A stretch of DNA of 64,000 bases. Source: Bacteroidota bacterium. GTDB taxonomy: Bacteria; Bacteroidota; Bacteroidia; Bacteroidales; Rikenellaceae. Below are positions 29,049-38,324 of the stretch, in pieces. How positions within the stretch are numbered: position 1 is the stretch's first letter; every line of letters begins with the position of its first letter. The position numbers and the translations under genes are program-made. The notes below the pieces were generated by a model that worked only from the letters and a program-made list of their open reading frames with translations, was not told where the DNA came from and did not search any database. The stretch is taken from the NCBI GenBank assembly GCA_023443765.1, contig JAEZTA010000196.1, positions 32,346-96,345 on the forward strand. The letters run 5' to 3'.

Positions 29049-30044
29049 ATGATAAAAACAATACTGGGTGTTCTGTCGCTGTCGGTCATGCTGTCCTGCA
29101 GTACGGCGGTGAAGGAGCATGCCGCTCAACCCGATATTATGGAAACGAACAAGAAAAATCTCGGAAACCTGCTGGCGCTCTATCCCAAACCGATGACAGT
29201 CGTCGGGGCGGAGGTCGAAGGAAAAGTGAACTGGCTCGTGGTGGGACACACCGGAGTTATCGGCCACGACCGGATACTGGTCAGCATGAGTAAAAGCCAC
29301 CACACCAATCAGGGCATCAAGAAATCGAAACGGCTTTCCATCAATCTCGTGAGCCGTGAGATGTTACCGAAAGCCGATTATGTCGGAAGTGTGAGCGGAG
29401 CGACGGTCGATAAGTCGGAGGTCTTCGCCTACCACACCGGCGAATACGGCACGCCCGTCATCGACGCGTCGCCTTTGACGATGGAGTGCGAGGTGGTGGA
29501 TATTTACGAAACCGACGGTTTCGACAATTTCATTTGTGCCGTAGTCAATACATACGCCGCTTCCGAGGTGATCGACGGCAACGGCAGGCTCGACTACACA
29601 CGGCTGAAACCCGTGCTGTTCGAGTTTCCGACCTACTCCTACCTTGCCACGGGAGAGGTGATCGGCAAATGCCTGAATCTGGACAAGCAGCCGGGGATGT
29701 GCGCCAAAGAGCCGATGACGGCCGACGGCATCGTAAGGCTGTCGAAGATAGAGATTTATCCGCAATATCTCGACGAGTATATGAAAAATGCGACCAAAGT
29801 GGGCGAAATCTCCCTGCGCACCGAACCGGGCGTGCTGACGATGTACGCCGTCAGCGAAAAGGAGAATCCCTGCAAGGTAACGATTCTCGAAACGTATGCG
29901 AACCGCAAAGCTTACGAGAAGCACATCGCTTCGGAACACTTCCGGAAGTACAAGCAGGGAACACTGCACATGGTCAAATCGCTGGTCCTGTCCGACCAGA
30001 CGCCGCTCAATCCGGCTAACAAGCTCAATAACTTCATGCAATAA
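29049..30044 (+). CDS. Flavin reductase-like / ABM monooxygenase fusion lipoprotein
   Basis: Two-domain exported protein. The signal ends at VMLSCS, a lipobox. Residues of about 40-220 form a flavin-reductase-like FMN-binding domain (ALYPKPMTVVGAEVEGKVN, LVVGHTGVIGHDR, SINLVSREM). From about 235 comes an antibiotic-biosynthesis-monooxygenase-like ferredoxin fold (LSKIEIYPQYLDEYMKNA, TILETYANRKAYEKHIASEHF). Joining a flavin reductase to an ABM domain would let one protein make reduced flavin and use it, perhaps on quinones. This reading is an inference. It follows the reductase gene by 8 nt. Confidence 0.82.
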   Translation: MIKTILGVLSLSVMLSCSTAVKEHAAQPDIMETNKKNLGNLLALYPKPMTVVGAEVEGKVNWLVVGHTGVIGHDRILVSMSKSHHTNQGIKKSKRLSINLVSREMLPKADYVGSVSGATVDKSEVFAYHTGEYGTPVIDASPLTMECEVVDIYETDGFDNFICAVVNTYAASEVIDGNGRLDYTRLKPVLFEFPTYSYLATGEVIGKCLNLDKQPGMCAKEPMTADGIVRLSKIEIYPQYLDEYMKNATKVGEISLRTEPGVLTMYAVSEKENPCKVTILETYANRKAYEKHIASEHFRKYKQGTLHMVKSLVLSDQTPLNPANKLNNFMQ

Positions 30045-30055
30045 ATACAACGATT

Positions 30056-30871
30056 ATGAACAAAATTCTTTTAGCAACAGTATTTAGCATTTTAACTCTT
30101 CATGTTATGGCACAGGAAAAGATTGTACAGACGGCAGGGCGAACCCAACTCGGCGAGTTCGCACCCAAATTCGCGGAACTCAACGACGATGTCCTCTTCG
30201 GCGAAGTGTGGAGCCGCACCGACCGCCTCGGTCTGCGCGACCGCAGTCTGGTAACGATTACCTCTCTTATCAGTCAGGGTATCACGGACAATTCGCTCGT
30301 CTTCCACCTCCAGTCGGCAAAGAAGAACGGTATTAGCCGTACCGAGATTGCCGAAATCATCACTCATATCGGTTTCTACGCAGGTTGGCCGAAGGCTTGG
30401 GCGGCGTTCAATCTGGCCAAAGGCGTATGGGCGGAAGACTCGGCCGGCGAAGATGCCAAAGCCGCGTTCCAGCGTGAGATGATTTTCCCCATCGGCGAAC
30501 CGAACACGGCATACGCCCAGTACTTCATCGGCAACAGCTACCTCGCCCCGGTCTCGCGCGAGCAGGTAAACATCTCCAACGTCACTTTCGAACCCCGTTG
30601 CCGCAACAACTGGCATATCCACAAGGCTGTGAAAGGCGGCGGACAGATGCTTATCGGTGTGACCGGACGCGGCTGGTATCAGGAAGAGGGCAAGCCGGCG
30701 GTAGAAATTCTGCCCGGTACGATAATCCATATCCCGGCTAACGTGAAACACTGGCACGGAGCGGCGGCAGACAGTTGGTTCGCTCATCTGGCTTTCGAGG
30801 TTCCGGGGGAAAATACCTCCAACGAGTGGCTCGAACCGGTGACGGACGAGGAGTACGACCGACTTAAATAA
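30056..30871 (+). CDS. Exported carboxymuconolactone decarboxylase-like / cupin fusion
   Basis: Exported two-domain protein of 271 residues with a signal peptide ending near HVMAQ. The N-terminal CMD/AhpD-like domain is seen in DRLGLRDRSLVTITSLIS, TEIAEIITHIGFYAGWPKAW. The usual AhpD CxxC pair is absent, so it is not a classical peroxidase. The C-terminal cupin (from about 165) has the metal-site pattern RNNWHIHKAVKGGGQ and PANVKHWHGAAADSWFAHLAF. Such fusions recur next to aldo/keto reductase genes. Reaction unknown. It lies in the operon 11 nt after the flavin reductase gene. Confidence 0.85.
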   Translation: MNKILLATVFSILTLHVMAQEKIVQTAGRTQLGEFAPKFAELNDDVLFGEVWSRTDRLGLRDRSLVTITSLISQGITDNSLVFHLQSAKKNGISRTEIAEIITHIGFYAGWPKAWAAFNLAKGVWAEDSAGEDAKAAFQREMIFPIGEPNTAYAQYFIGNSYLAPVSREQVNISNVTFEPRCRNNWHIHKAVKGGGQMLIGVTGRGWYQEEGKPAVEILPGTIIHIPANVKHWHGAAADSWFAHLAFEVPGENTSNEWLEPVTDEEYDRLK

Positions 30872-30873
30872 CG

Positions 30874-31398
30874 ATGAAAAAGCTATTATTGATTCCCCTG
30901 ATGCTGCTGACCGTCCTGCCGATGGCAGCCTGCGGCGGTTCAGACGATGAGCCGGTCAAGCCCGGACGACCCGAAATTCCCGAACAGCCGGGAGAGGGAG
31001 ATGACGATGAACCCGAAACGCCCGGCATCCCTTCATTGCATATAAACATCTTAGTCGGTGACCGCACCGTCACCGCCACGATGGAGGACAATGCCGCCGC
31101 ACGGGATTTTCTCGCGCGCCTGCCCCTCGAGACCACACTGAACGATTATAACAACACGACGGAGAAGATTTTCTATCCCTCCCCGGCGCTGACGACCGAA
31201 GGCGTCACGCCCGGCTGTGCTCCTACACCCGGCGATATAACCATCTATGTCCCGTGGGGCAACGTGGCGATTTTCTGCAAGAGCTGGTCGTACAGCCGCG
31301 ACCTGATTAAAATCGGTCGTATCGACGGAAACGGTATCGAGGCGTTGAGCGTAGCCGGAGATATACCCGTAAAATTTATAAAGAGAGCGGAAAGGTAA
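30874..31398 (+). CDS. Cyclophilin-like-fold lipoprotein
   Basis: Exported lipoprotein (PMAACGG lipobox) with an acidic Pro/Glu linker of about 30 residues, then a cyclophilin-like domain: INILVGDRTVTATMEDNAAARDFL, GDITIYVPWGNVAIFCKSW and LIKIGRIDGNGIEALS. This domain is a known small family, not a proline isomerase by its residues. The same type of domain is fused to a flavodoxin at 40179-41267, which suggests both work with flavin proteins. It starts 2 nt after the cupin fusion gene. Confidence 0.8.
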   Translation: MKKLLLIPLMLLTVLPMAACGGSDDEPVKPGRPEIPEQPGEGDDDEPETPGIPSLHINILVGDRTVTATMEDNAAARDFLARLPLETTLNDYNNTTEKIFYPSPALTTEGVTPGCAPTPGDITIYVPWGNVAIFCKSWSYSRDLIKIGRIDGNGIEALSVAGDIPVKFIKRAER

Positions 31399-31423
31399 TC
31401 ATCGAATTGAAAACAAGAAAAAT

Positions 31424-32290
31424 ATGAAAGTAATATCGAATACGGAATTCGGAGGCGAGCGGCCTTTGTTCGAATCGCACGATCTCCGGCTGGAGAACGT
31501 CGTCATCCGCGCCGGAGAGTCGGCCATCAAGGAGTGCAGCAACATTGAAGCCGTCGACTGCCGGTTCGAGGGAAATTATCCCTTCTGGCATGTGCATGGT
31601 TTCGTTATCGACCGTTGTTTCTTCGATGTCGGCGGACGTTCGGCACTGTGGTACTCCGACCATCTGAAAATGACGAACACACGCATCGACGCACCCAAAA
31701 TGTTCCGCGAGATGCACGACATCGAAATCGAGAACGTGGAGATGAACGATGCCGACGAAGTGTTCTGGCGTTGCCGGAATCTGAACATCAAAAATCTGAA
31801 ACTGCACGGCGGCACCTACCCGTTCCTGTTCAGCAGCGACATCCGCATCGACGGATTGGAGAGCGACAGCAAATACGTTTTCCAGTATGTGAAGAACGTG
31901 GAGATTCATAACGCCAAGATTACCACGAAGGACGCCTTCTGGGAGGTGGAGAACGTGACGATCTACGACTCCGAGCTCAACGGAGAATATCTGGGCTGGC
32001 ATTCGCACAACCTTCGGCTGGTGAACTGTCACATTACCGGCGAGCAGCCGCTCTGCTATGCCCGCGACCTCGTGTTGGAAAACTGCACCTTCGGCCCCGA
32101 CTGCGACCGGGCTTTCGAATACAGTTCGGTGCAGGCGACCATCCGGGGTGCGATAGGCGGAGTGAAGAATCCGCGAACCGGCTGTATCATTGCGGACAGC
32201 TACGGGGAGATCATCCTCGACGAGAATATCAAGGCTCCGGCCGATTGCGAACTGATATGCCGGGGCGAGAAAACCGGTCTCGCCGGCTGA
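31424..32290 (+). CDS. DUF3737-family beta-helix protein
   Basis: Probably cytosolic, with no signal peptide. The 288 residues form many short repeats of about 20 residues (LRLENVVIRAGESAIKECS, HDIEIENVEMNDADEVFWRC, KNLKLHGGTYPFLFSSD) typical of a right-handed parallel beta-helix, matching the DUF3737 family. Its function is unknown, though members are often found with redox genes. It sits inside the island operon, 25 nt after the lipoprotein gene and 19 nt before the MATE gene. Confidence 0.82.
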   Translation: MKVISNTEFGGERPLFESHDLRLENVVIRAGESAIKECSNIEAVDCRFEGNYPFWHVHGFVIDRCFFDVGGRSALWYSDHLKMTNTRIDAPKMFREMHDIEIENVEMNDADEVFWRCRNLNIKNLKLHGGTYPFLFSSDIRIDGLESDSKYVFQYVKNVEIHNAKITTKDAFWEVENVTIYDSELNGEYLGWHSHNLRLVNCHITGEQPLCYARDLVLENCTFGPDCDRAFEYSSVQATIRGAIGGVKNPRTGCIIADSYGEIILDENIKAPADCELICRGEKTGLAG

Positions 32291-32309
32291 AAACGTTGCG
32301 GACCGCCTG

Positions 32310-33743
32310 ATGGAAACGGAAAAAAGAGAGACCGATCACCTGTTGTCGCTTATCCGCAACGGAGAAAAGTTGACGCTGGGGCAGCAGTTGCGCCTGACTG
32401 CATACCTCAGCGTCCCGGCCATTATGGCGCAGGTGTCCTCCATCGCCATGCAGTATATCGACGCCTCGATGGTGGGCAGTCTGGGGGCGAATGCCGCCGC
32501 TTCCATCGGGCTGGTATCGACCACGACATGGCTCTTCTGGGGATTGTGCGCAGCCGCCGCGACGGGATTTTCCGTCCAAGTGGCGCACCGGATCGGAGCC
32601 GGGGATTTTGCAGGAGCCCGAAAGATACTCCGCCAGTCGGTCGCGGCCACGCTTGTTTTCAGTTCCCTGCTGGCGTTGGTCGGCATCACCATCGGCGGCG
32701 TGCTTCCCGGATGGCTGGGCGGCGACGAGGCGATACGGGGCGATTCGTCCCTCTATTTTAGGATATTCTCGCTTTTCCTGCCGGCCCTGCAACTGAACTT
32801 CCTTGCGGGAGGTATGTTGCGTTGCAGCGGAAATATGCGCGTACCGAGCATGCTGAACGTGCTGATGTGCCTGCTGGATGTCGTGTTCAACTTCCTGCTG
32901 ATTTTCCCTTCGCGGCAGGTGGAATGGCTGGGAGTGGAATTTACCGCTTACGGGGCAGGCTTGGGGGTGGAAGGCGCGGCATTGGGAACGGTATTGGCCG
33001 AACTCGTCACCGCCGGCGGGATGATGTGGTATCTGTGCCGCCGCTCGCCCATGCTGAAACTGGCCGGAGAGCGGGGTAGTTTCCGGCCCCGGAAAGAGAC
33101 GCTGCGCAAGGCTGTCCGCATCTCCCTGCCGATGGGATTCGAGCACATGGCCATTTGCGGGGCGCAGATCGCAACGACGGTCATCGTCGCTCCGCTCGGC
33201 ATCGTTGCCATTGCCGCCAACTCGTTCGCCATCATCGCCGAAAGCCTCTGTTATATGCCCGGCTACGGCATTTCGGAAGCCGCCACGACGCTGGTCGGGC
33301 AAAGCCTCGGGGCGAACCGCATCCGGCTGCTCAAGCGCTTTGCCAATATCACCGTCTGGTCGGGGATGCTGATTATGGGCGTCATGGGAGCGCTGATGTA
33401 TGCGGCGGCTCCGCAAATCATCGGCGTGATGACTCCCGTAGAGGAAATCCGCACGTTGGGCGTCGAGATACTGCGGATAGAAGCCTTTGCCGAGCCGATG
33501 TTCGCGGCTTCGATCGTCGCCTACGGCGTATTCGTGGGTGTCGGAAGTACGTTCGTACCCAGCCTGATGAACTTCGGCAGCATCTGGGGCGTGCGGCTGA
33601 CGCTGGCGGCATGGCTCGCCCCCACGATGGGGTTACGCGGCGTGTGGCTCGCCATGTGCATCGAGCTTTGCTTCCGGGGCGCGATCTTCCTCACGAGGCT
33701 GTGGGGCGGCAACTGGATTTATAAATTACGCGTAAAAAGATAA
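32310..33743 (+). CDS. MATE-family efflux transporter
   Basis: Inner-membrane cation-driven exporter of drugs or metabolites. The 477-residue protein has twelve hydrophobic segments in two similar halves, with YLSVPAIMAQVSSIAMQYIDASMVG at the start of the first and RISLPMGFEHMAICGAQIATTVIV at the start of the second. The conserved GYGISEAATTLVGQSLGAN fits MATE proteins. In the operon it may export products made by the redox enzymes, or the inducing compound. Substrate unknown. Confidence 0.9.
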   Translation: METEKRETDHLLSLIRNGEKLTLGQQLRLTAYLSVPAIMAQVSSIAMQYIDASMVGSLGANAAASIGLVSTTTWLFWGLCAAAATGFSVQVAHRIGAGDFAGARKILRQSVAATLVFSSLLALVGITIGGVLPGWLGGDEAIRGDSSLYFRIFSLFLPALQLNFLAGGMLRCSGNMRVPSMLNVLMCLLDVVFNFLLIFPSRQVEWLGVEFTAYGAGLGVEGAALGTVLAELVTAGGMMWYLCRRSPMLKLAGERGSFRPRKETLRKAVRISLPMGFEHMAICGAQIATTVIVAPLGIVAIAANSFAIIAESLCYMPGYGISEAATTLVGQSLGANRIRLLKRFANITVWSGMLIMGVMGALMYAAAPQIIGVMTPVEEIRTLGVEILRIEAFAEPMFAASIVAYGVFVGVGSTFVPSLMNFGSIWGVRLTLAAWLAPTMGLRGVWLAMCIELCFRGAIFLTRLWGGNWIYKLRVKR

Positions 33744-33746
33744 GTT

Positions 33747-34904
33747 ATGAACTACGATTTCGATACGGTTGTCCCGCGACGCGGGACGAACTCCTACAAA
33801 TGGGATACTCCCGAAGAGGAGCATGTGCTGCCCATGTGGGTGGCGGATATGGATTTCCGCACGGCGCCGGCCATTATCGATGCATTGCAGAAACGGGTGG
33901 CGCACGGCATTTTCGGTTATACCAAAGTACCCGAAGCCTATTACGACGCGGTCGTCCGGTGGTTCGAGGACCGTCATCGCTGGCAGATCGATCCCCGGTG
34001 GATCATCTATACGAGCGGCGTCGTGCCGGCTCTGTCGGCCATCATCAAGGCGCTGACCGCACCGGGCGACAAAGTAATCGTCCAGACCCCGGCATACAAT
34101 TGTTTCTATTCGTCGATCCGCAACGACGGATGCTTCCTGTCGGCCAACAACCTCGTTTACCGGGACGGTCGCTACACGATCGACTTCGACGACCTCGAAA
34201 CGAAAGCGGCCGATCCGAAGGCGAAACTGCTGTTGTTGTGCAATCCCCACAATCCCGTCGGACGGGTCTGGACGCCGGAGGAACTGCGGCGCATCGGCGA
34301 CATCTGCCTGCGCAACGGGGTGTTTGTCGTGGCTGACGAGATTCATTGCGAGCTGACCTACGAGGGACACGACTATACGCCGTTCGCCTCCCTCTCCGAA
34401 CGGTTTCAGCAAAACTCCGCCACTTGCGTTTCGCCGAGCAAGGCGTTCAACCTGGCCGGACTGCAAATCGCCAACATCATTGCCGCCGACGAGGAGGTGC
34501 GCCGCCGTATCGACCGCGCCATCAACATCAACGAGGTGTGCGACGTCAATCCGTTCGGCGTAGCGGCCACAATAGCCGCCTATAACGAAAGCGGGAAATG
34601 GCTCGATGCCCTGCGGAAATACCTGCGGGAGAATTACGAATACCTCTGCCGCTTTTTCGCCGAAAGGCTGCCGCAATATCCCGTGCTGCCGCTCGAAGGG
34701 ACTTATCTGGTCTGGATAGACTGCCGGGCATCGGGTATCGGTTCGGACGCCACGACCCTGCGGCTGCAGGAGGAACAAAAACTGATGGTCAACTCCGGTA
34801 CGATGTACGGCCCGGGCGGCGAAGGGTTCATCCGCCTGAATATCGCCTGCCCCCGGCCACTGCTTACTGACGGGCTGGAACGGATGGCCCGTGTGCTCCA
34901 ATAA
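33747..34904 (+). CDS. PatB/MalY-family PLP lyase (cystathionine beta-lyase)
   Basis: Fold-I PLP enzyme that cleaves C-S bonds of cystathionine or cysteine conjugates. The 385 residues show WVADMDFRTAPAIIDAL, the substrate-binding GIFGYTK, LLLCNPHNPVGRVW, VVADEIHCEL and the PLP lysine in VSPSKAFNLAGLQ. It lies 3 nt after the MATE gene and ends the operon. A role in breaking down cysteine-S-conjugates of electrophiles would fit the neighbours, but methionine synthesis is the default alternative. Confidence 0.92.
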   Translation: MNYDFDTVVPRRGTNSYKWDTPEEEHVLPMWVADMDFRTAPAIIDALQKRVAHGIFGYTKVPEAYYDAVVRWFEDRHRWQIDPRWIIYTSGVVPALSAIIKALTAPGDKVIVQTPAYNCFYSSIRNDGCFLSANNLVYRDGRYTIDFDDLETKAADPKAKLLLLCNPHNPVGRVWTPEELRRIGDICLRNGVFVVADEIHCELTYEGHDYTPFASLSERFQQNSATCVSPSKAFNLAGLQIANIIAADEEVRRRIDRAININEVCDVNPFGVAATIAAYNESGKWLDALRKYLRENYEYLCRFFAERLPQYPVLPLEGTYLVWIDCRASGIGSDATTLRLQEEQKLMVNSGTMYGPGGEGFIRLNIACPRPLLTDGLERMARVLQ

Positions 34905-34957
34905 GACAAAGTATCACTATAATATGAAAGTCGGAAAAATAAGATCTCTAAATAAAT

Positions 34958-35003
34958 TTGAGCCTTACAACAAACATTCTACTATTGAAATGCGTTATAT
35001 TTG
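34958..35003 (+). promoter_or_regulatory. TTGAGCC box and promoter of AraC gene
   Basis: TTGAGCCTTACAACAAACAT starts at 34958, exactly 38 nt before the -7 box TATATTTG (34996-35003). The same box and spacing occur at 35861 and 39361. No -33 TTTG is at the right distance. The position suggests autoregulation. Confidence 0.65.
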
Positions 35004-35024
35004 TGAAAATCAAAGACCGACAAT

Positions 35025-35837
35025 ATGGAGCGACTGGATGTATTCGACTGCTCGAACGTGCTTATAGCGAGTTATTTCACCGATGACCGGGGATGCGCCC
35101 ACGAGAACCGGGAACACACGCTTGTTTATCTGTGTTCCGGCGAACTGGAAATAGAGGAGCGCGGAAAGAAAACTGTCCTGCACCCGGGCGACTGCGCTTT
35201 CATGCGGCGCGATAACCGGATGTGGTTGCAGAAAAAAGTAGAAGAAGGGAAACCCTATCGCTCTATCGTGCTGAAATTCTCGAAGTCCTTTCTCCGGGAG
35301 TTTTACCAGACGCTCGACCGGCACCAGATTCCGGCCGACTCTAAACGCGAAAAGGTAAGTCTGCGCGTGCTTCCGAAAGACAGGCCCGATATCCGTTCGC
35401 TATTCGAATCGGTCATTCCCTATTTCGACGCGGGAGAAAAACCGTCTGAAGAGGTACTGAAACTGAAGATGATCGAAGGGGTGTATGTATTGCTCAACAC
35501 CGACCGGAATCTTTATGCGTCGTTATTCGATTTCGTGGAACCGTGGAAAATAGACATCCTCGATTACCTGAACGAAAACTATATGTGCGACCTCTCGATG
35601 GAGGAAATCGCAAGTTATACGGGCCGCAGTCTGGCCACCTTCAAACGGGATTTTGCCAAAGTCAGCGACCTTACGCCGCAGAAATGGATCATCAGACGGC
35701 GTCTGGAGGCGGCACATGATCTGATCCGCTCGGGGAAAAAGAAAGTTACGGAAGCCTGCTTCGATGTTGGTTTCAAAAATCTGTCGCACTTCTCCAAAAT
35801 CTATAAAGACACCTACGGGGTAGCCCCGTCGTGGTAA
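35025..35837 (+). CDS. AraC-family regulator with N-terminal cupin
   Basis: Transcription activator of 270 residues. The N-terminal cupin-like half has HENREHTLVYLCSGELEIEERG and GDCAFMRRDNRMWLQKK. The C-terminal AraC domain has MEEIASYTGRSLATFKRDFAKV and VTEACFDVGFKNLSHFSKIYKD. It resembles the ExsA-like or YqhC-like group more than the other AraC proteins in this window. It is probably the protein that binds the TTGAGCC boxes before its own gene, the reductase gene at 36012 and the flavodoxin pair at 39498. Confidence 0.88.
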   Translation: MERLDVFDCSNVLIASYFTDDRGCAHENREHTLVYLCSGELEIEERGKKTVLHPGDCAFMRRDNRMWLQKKVEEGKPYRSIVLKFSKSFLREFYQTLDRHQIPADSKREKVSLRVLPKDRPDIRSLFESVIPYFDAGEKPSEEVLKLKMIEGVYVLLNTDRNLYASLFDFVEPWKIDILDYLNENYMCDLSMEEIASYTGRSLATFKRDFAKVSDLTPQKWIIRRRLEAAHDLIRSGKKKVTEACFDVGFKNLSHFSKIYKDTYGVAPSW

Positions 35838-35838
35838 A

Positions 35839-35906
35839 TTGAACTTCACAACAAAGTTATTTGAGCCTCGCAGCAAAGTTGTTGCGAGGCTCTCTTTTTA
35901 CCTTTG
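35839..35906 (+). promoter_or_regulatory. Tandem TTGAACT/TTGAGCC boxes and promoter of reductase gene
   Basis: Two direct repeats of 22 nt, TTGAACTTCACAACAAAGTT (35839) and TTGAGCCTCGCAGCAAAGTT (35861), are followed by the -7 box TACCTTTG (35899-35906), 38 nt after the second. The second repeat overlaps a hairpin (GAGCCTCGCA/TGCGAGGCTC, 35863-35892, then T5) that could end AraC transcription. Confidence 0.7.
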
Positions 35907-35913
35907 CAACAGA

Positions 35914-36011
35914 ATCGGAGCGAACAGCGTCGTGACCAAAGACGTGCCGCCCATGACCGTCGTTGTGGGCAATCCAGCAAGAGTAATCAAAACACTGAAA
36001 AAACAAGCATT

Positions 36012-36015
<4 letters not shown>
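35914..36015 (+). pseudogene. C-terminal remnant of hexapeptide-repeat acetyltransferase
   Basis: Read in the frame starting at 35914, this stretch encodes IGANSVVTKDVPPMTVVVG followed by NPARVIKTLKKQAL and a stop. This is the characteristic C terminus of maltose/galactoside O-acetyltransferases. Only 33 codons remain, with no start codon. The stop overlaps the reductase start (ATGA). A deletion probably removed the front of the gene and brought the operator-promoter block next to the remnant. Confidence 0.75.
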
Positions 36016-37175
<1,160 letters not shown>

Positions 37176-37190
37176 GAAATCAGTAAAAAA

Positions 37191-37246
37191 GGTAACACAA
37201 TCCGTAATAGGTATACCGTCCGGACGGATGAGCGGCCTTACCTTTG
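37191..37246 (+). promoter_or_regulatory. Promoter and GGTA-N7-CCGTAA operator of hydrolase gene
   Basis: GGTAACACAATCCGTAA (37191-37207) begins 48 nt before the -7 box TACCTTTG (37239-37246). It is the fourth exact-spacing copy in the window. Confidence 0.72.
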
Positions 37247-37270
37247 CACTGTAAAATAACAATAAAGGAT

Positions 37271-38323
37271 ATGAAACTGCAAGCAGCCGCCATGCTGACA
37301 TTCCTGGCCTTTGCGAATGTCATGGCACAAGAATCAACTATCAAATCAACGGATATGGAACCATTGGAATTGACGCAGGAGTGGGACAAGACCTTCCCGC
37401 AGAGCGACAAGGTGGAACACACGAAAATCACCTTCCACAACCGCTACGGCATCACGCTTGCCGCAGACCTTTACAAACCGAAAAATGCGCAGGGGCGTCT
37501 GGCGGCCGTTGCGGTCAGCGGCCCTTACGGGGCGGTGAAAGAACAGGTGTCGGGTCGTTATGCCCAGACCCTCGCCGAGCGGGGTTTCCTGACCATCGCC
37601 TTCGACCCTTCGTTCTACGGCGAGAGCGGCGGCACGCCCCGTTATCTCACCTCGCCCGAAATCAGCACGGAGGATTTCAGCGCGGCAGTCGACTACCTGA
37701 CGCTGCGCGAAGATGTCGACCCGCAGCGAATCGGAATCTTGGGCATCTGCGGCTGGGGCGGATTCGCGCTCAACGCCGCGGCCAACGACCCGCGCATCAA
37801 AGCGACGGTGACCTCCACGATGTACGACATGAGCCGCGTGAACGCCAACGGGTATTTCGACGCCATGAGTGCCGACGACCGTTATGCGCTGCGCGAACAA
37901 CTCAATGAACAGCGAACGGCAGACTACAGAAACGGTAGTTACGAACGCAACGGCGGCGTGGTCGATCCGCTTCCCGAAGACGCGCCGCAATTCGTCAGGG
38001 AGTACCACGACTATTATAAGACCGCAAGGGGCTATCACCGCCGTTCCCCGAACTCCAACGAGGGAATCACGAAAACCAGCTCGCTGGCGTTCATCAATAT
38101 GCCGCTGCTCACCTATATCGGCGAGATCCGCAATGCCGTGCTGATGATACACGGAGCCGAGGCCCATTCGCGCTACTTCAGCGAAGACGCCTACAAACGG
38201 CTGACGGGCGACAACAAGGAATTGCTGATCATTCCCGGAGCCAACCATGTCGACCTGTACGACAATCTCGATGCAATACCTTTCGATAAAATCGATACTT
38301 TTTTCAAGAATGCCCTGAAATAA
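37271..38323 (+). CDS. Exported alpha/beta hydrolase with Cys nucleophile motif
   Basis: Exported hydrolase of about 350 residues. The start at 37271 (MKLQAAAMLTF) follows the -7 box at 37239-37246 and yields a signal peptide ending at NVMAQ. The fold is clear from AAVAVSGPYGAVKEQ, FLTIAFDPSFYGESGGTP and the nucleophile elbow ILGICGWGGFAL, where Cys replaces the usual Ser, as in dienelactone hydrolases. A C-terminal His is in IPGANHVDLYD. It is 1 nt from the next reductase gene, so the pair is one operon. Confidence 0.85.
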   Translation: MKLQAAAMLTFLAFANVMAQESTIKSTDMEPLELTQEWDKTFPQSDKVEHTKITFHNRYGITLAADLYKPKNAQGRLAAVAVSGPYGAVKEQVSGRYAQTLAERGFLTIAFDPSFYGESGGTPRYLTSPEISTEDFSAAVDYLTLREDVDPQRIGILGICGWGGFALNAAANDPRIKATVTSTMYDMSRVNANGYFDAMSADDRYALREQLNEQRTADYRNGSYERNGGVVDPLPEDAPQFVREYHDYYKTARGYHRRSPNSNEGITKTSSLAFINMPLLTYIGEIRNAVLMIHGAEAHSRYFSEDAYKRLTGDNKELLIIPGANHVDLYDNLDAIPFDKIDTFFKNALK

Positions 38324-38324
38324 A

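Noticed and set aside
34984..34987. ATTG as -33 box for the AraC gene promoter at 34996
   Set aside because: Only 8 nt from the -7 box, too close for the 19-21 nt spacing of Bacteroidetes promoters.
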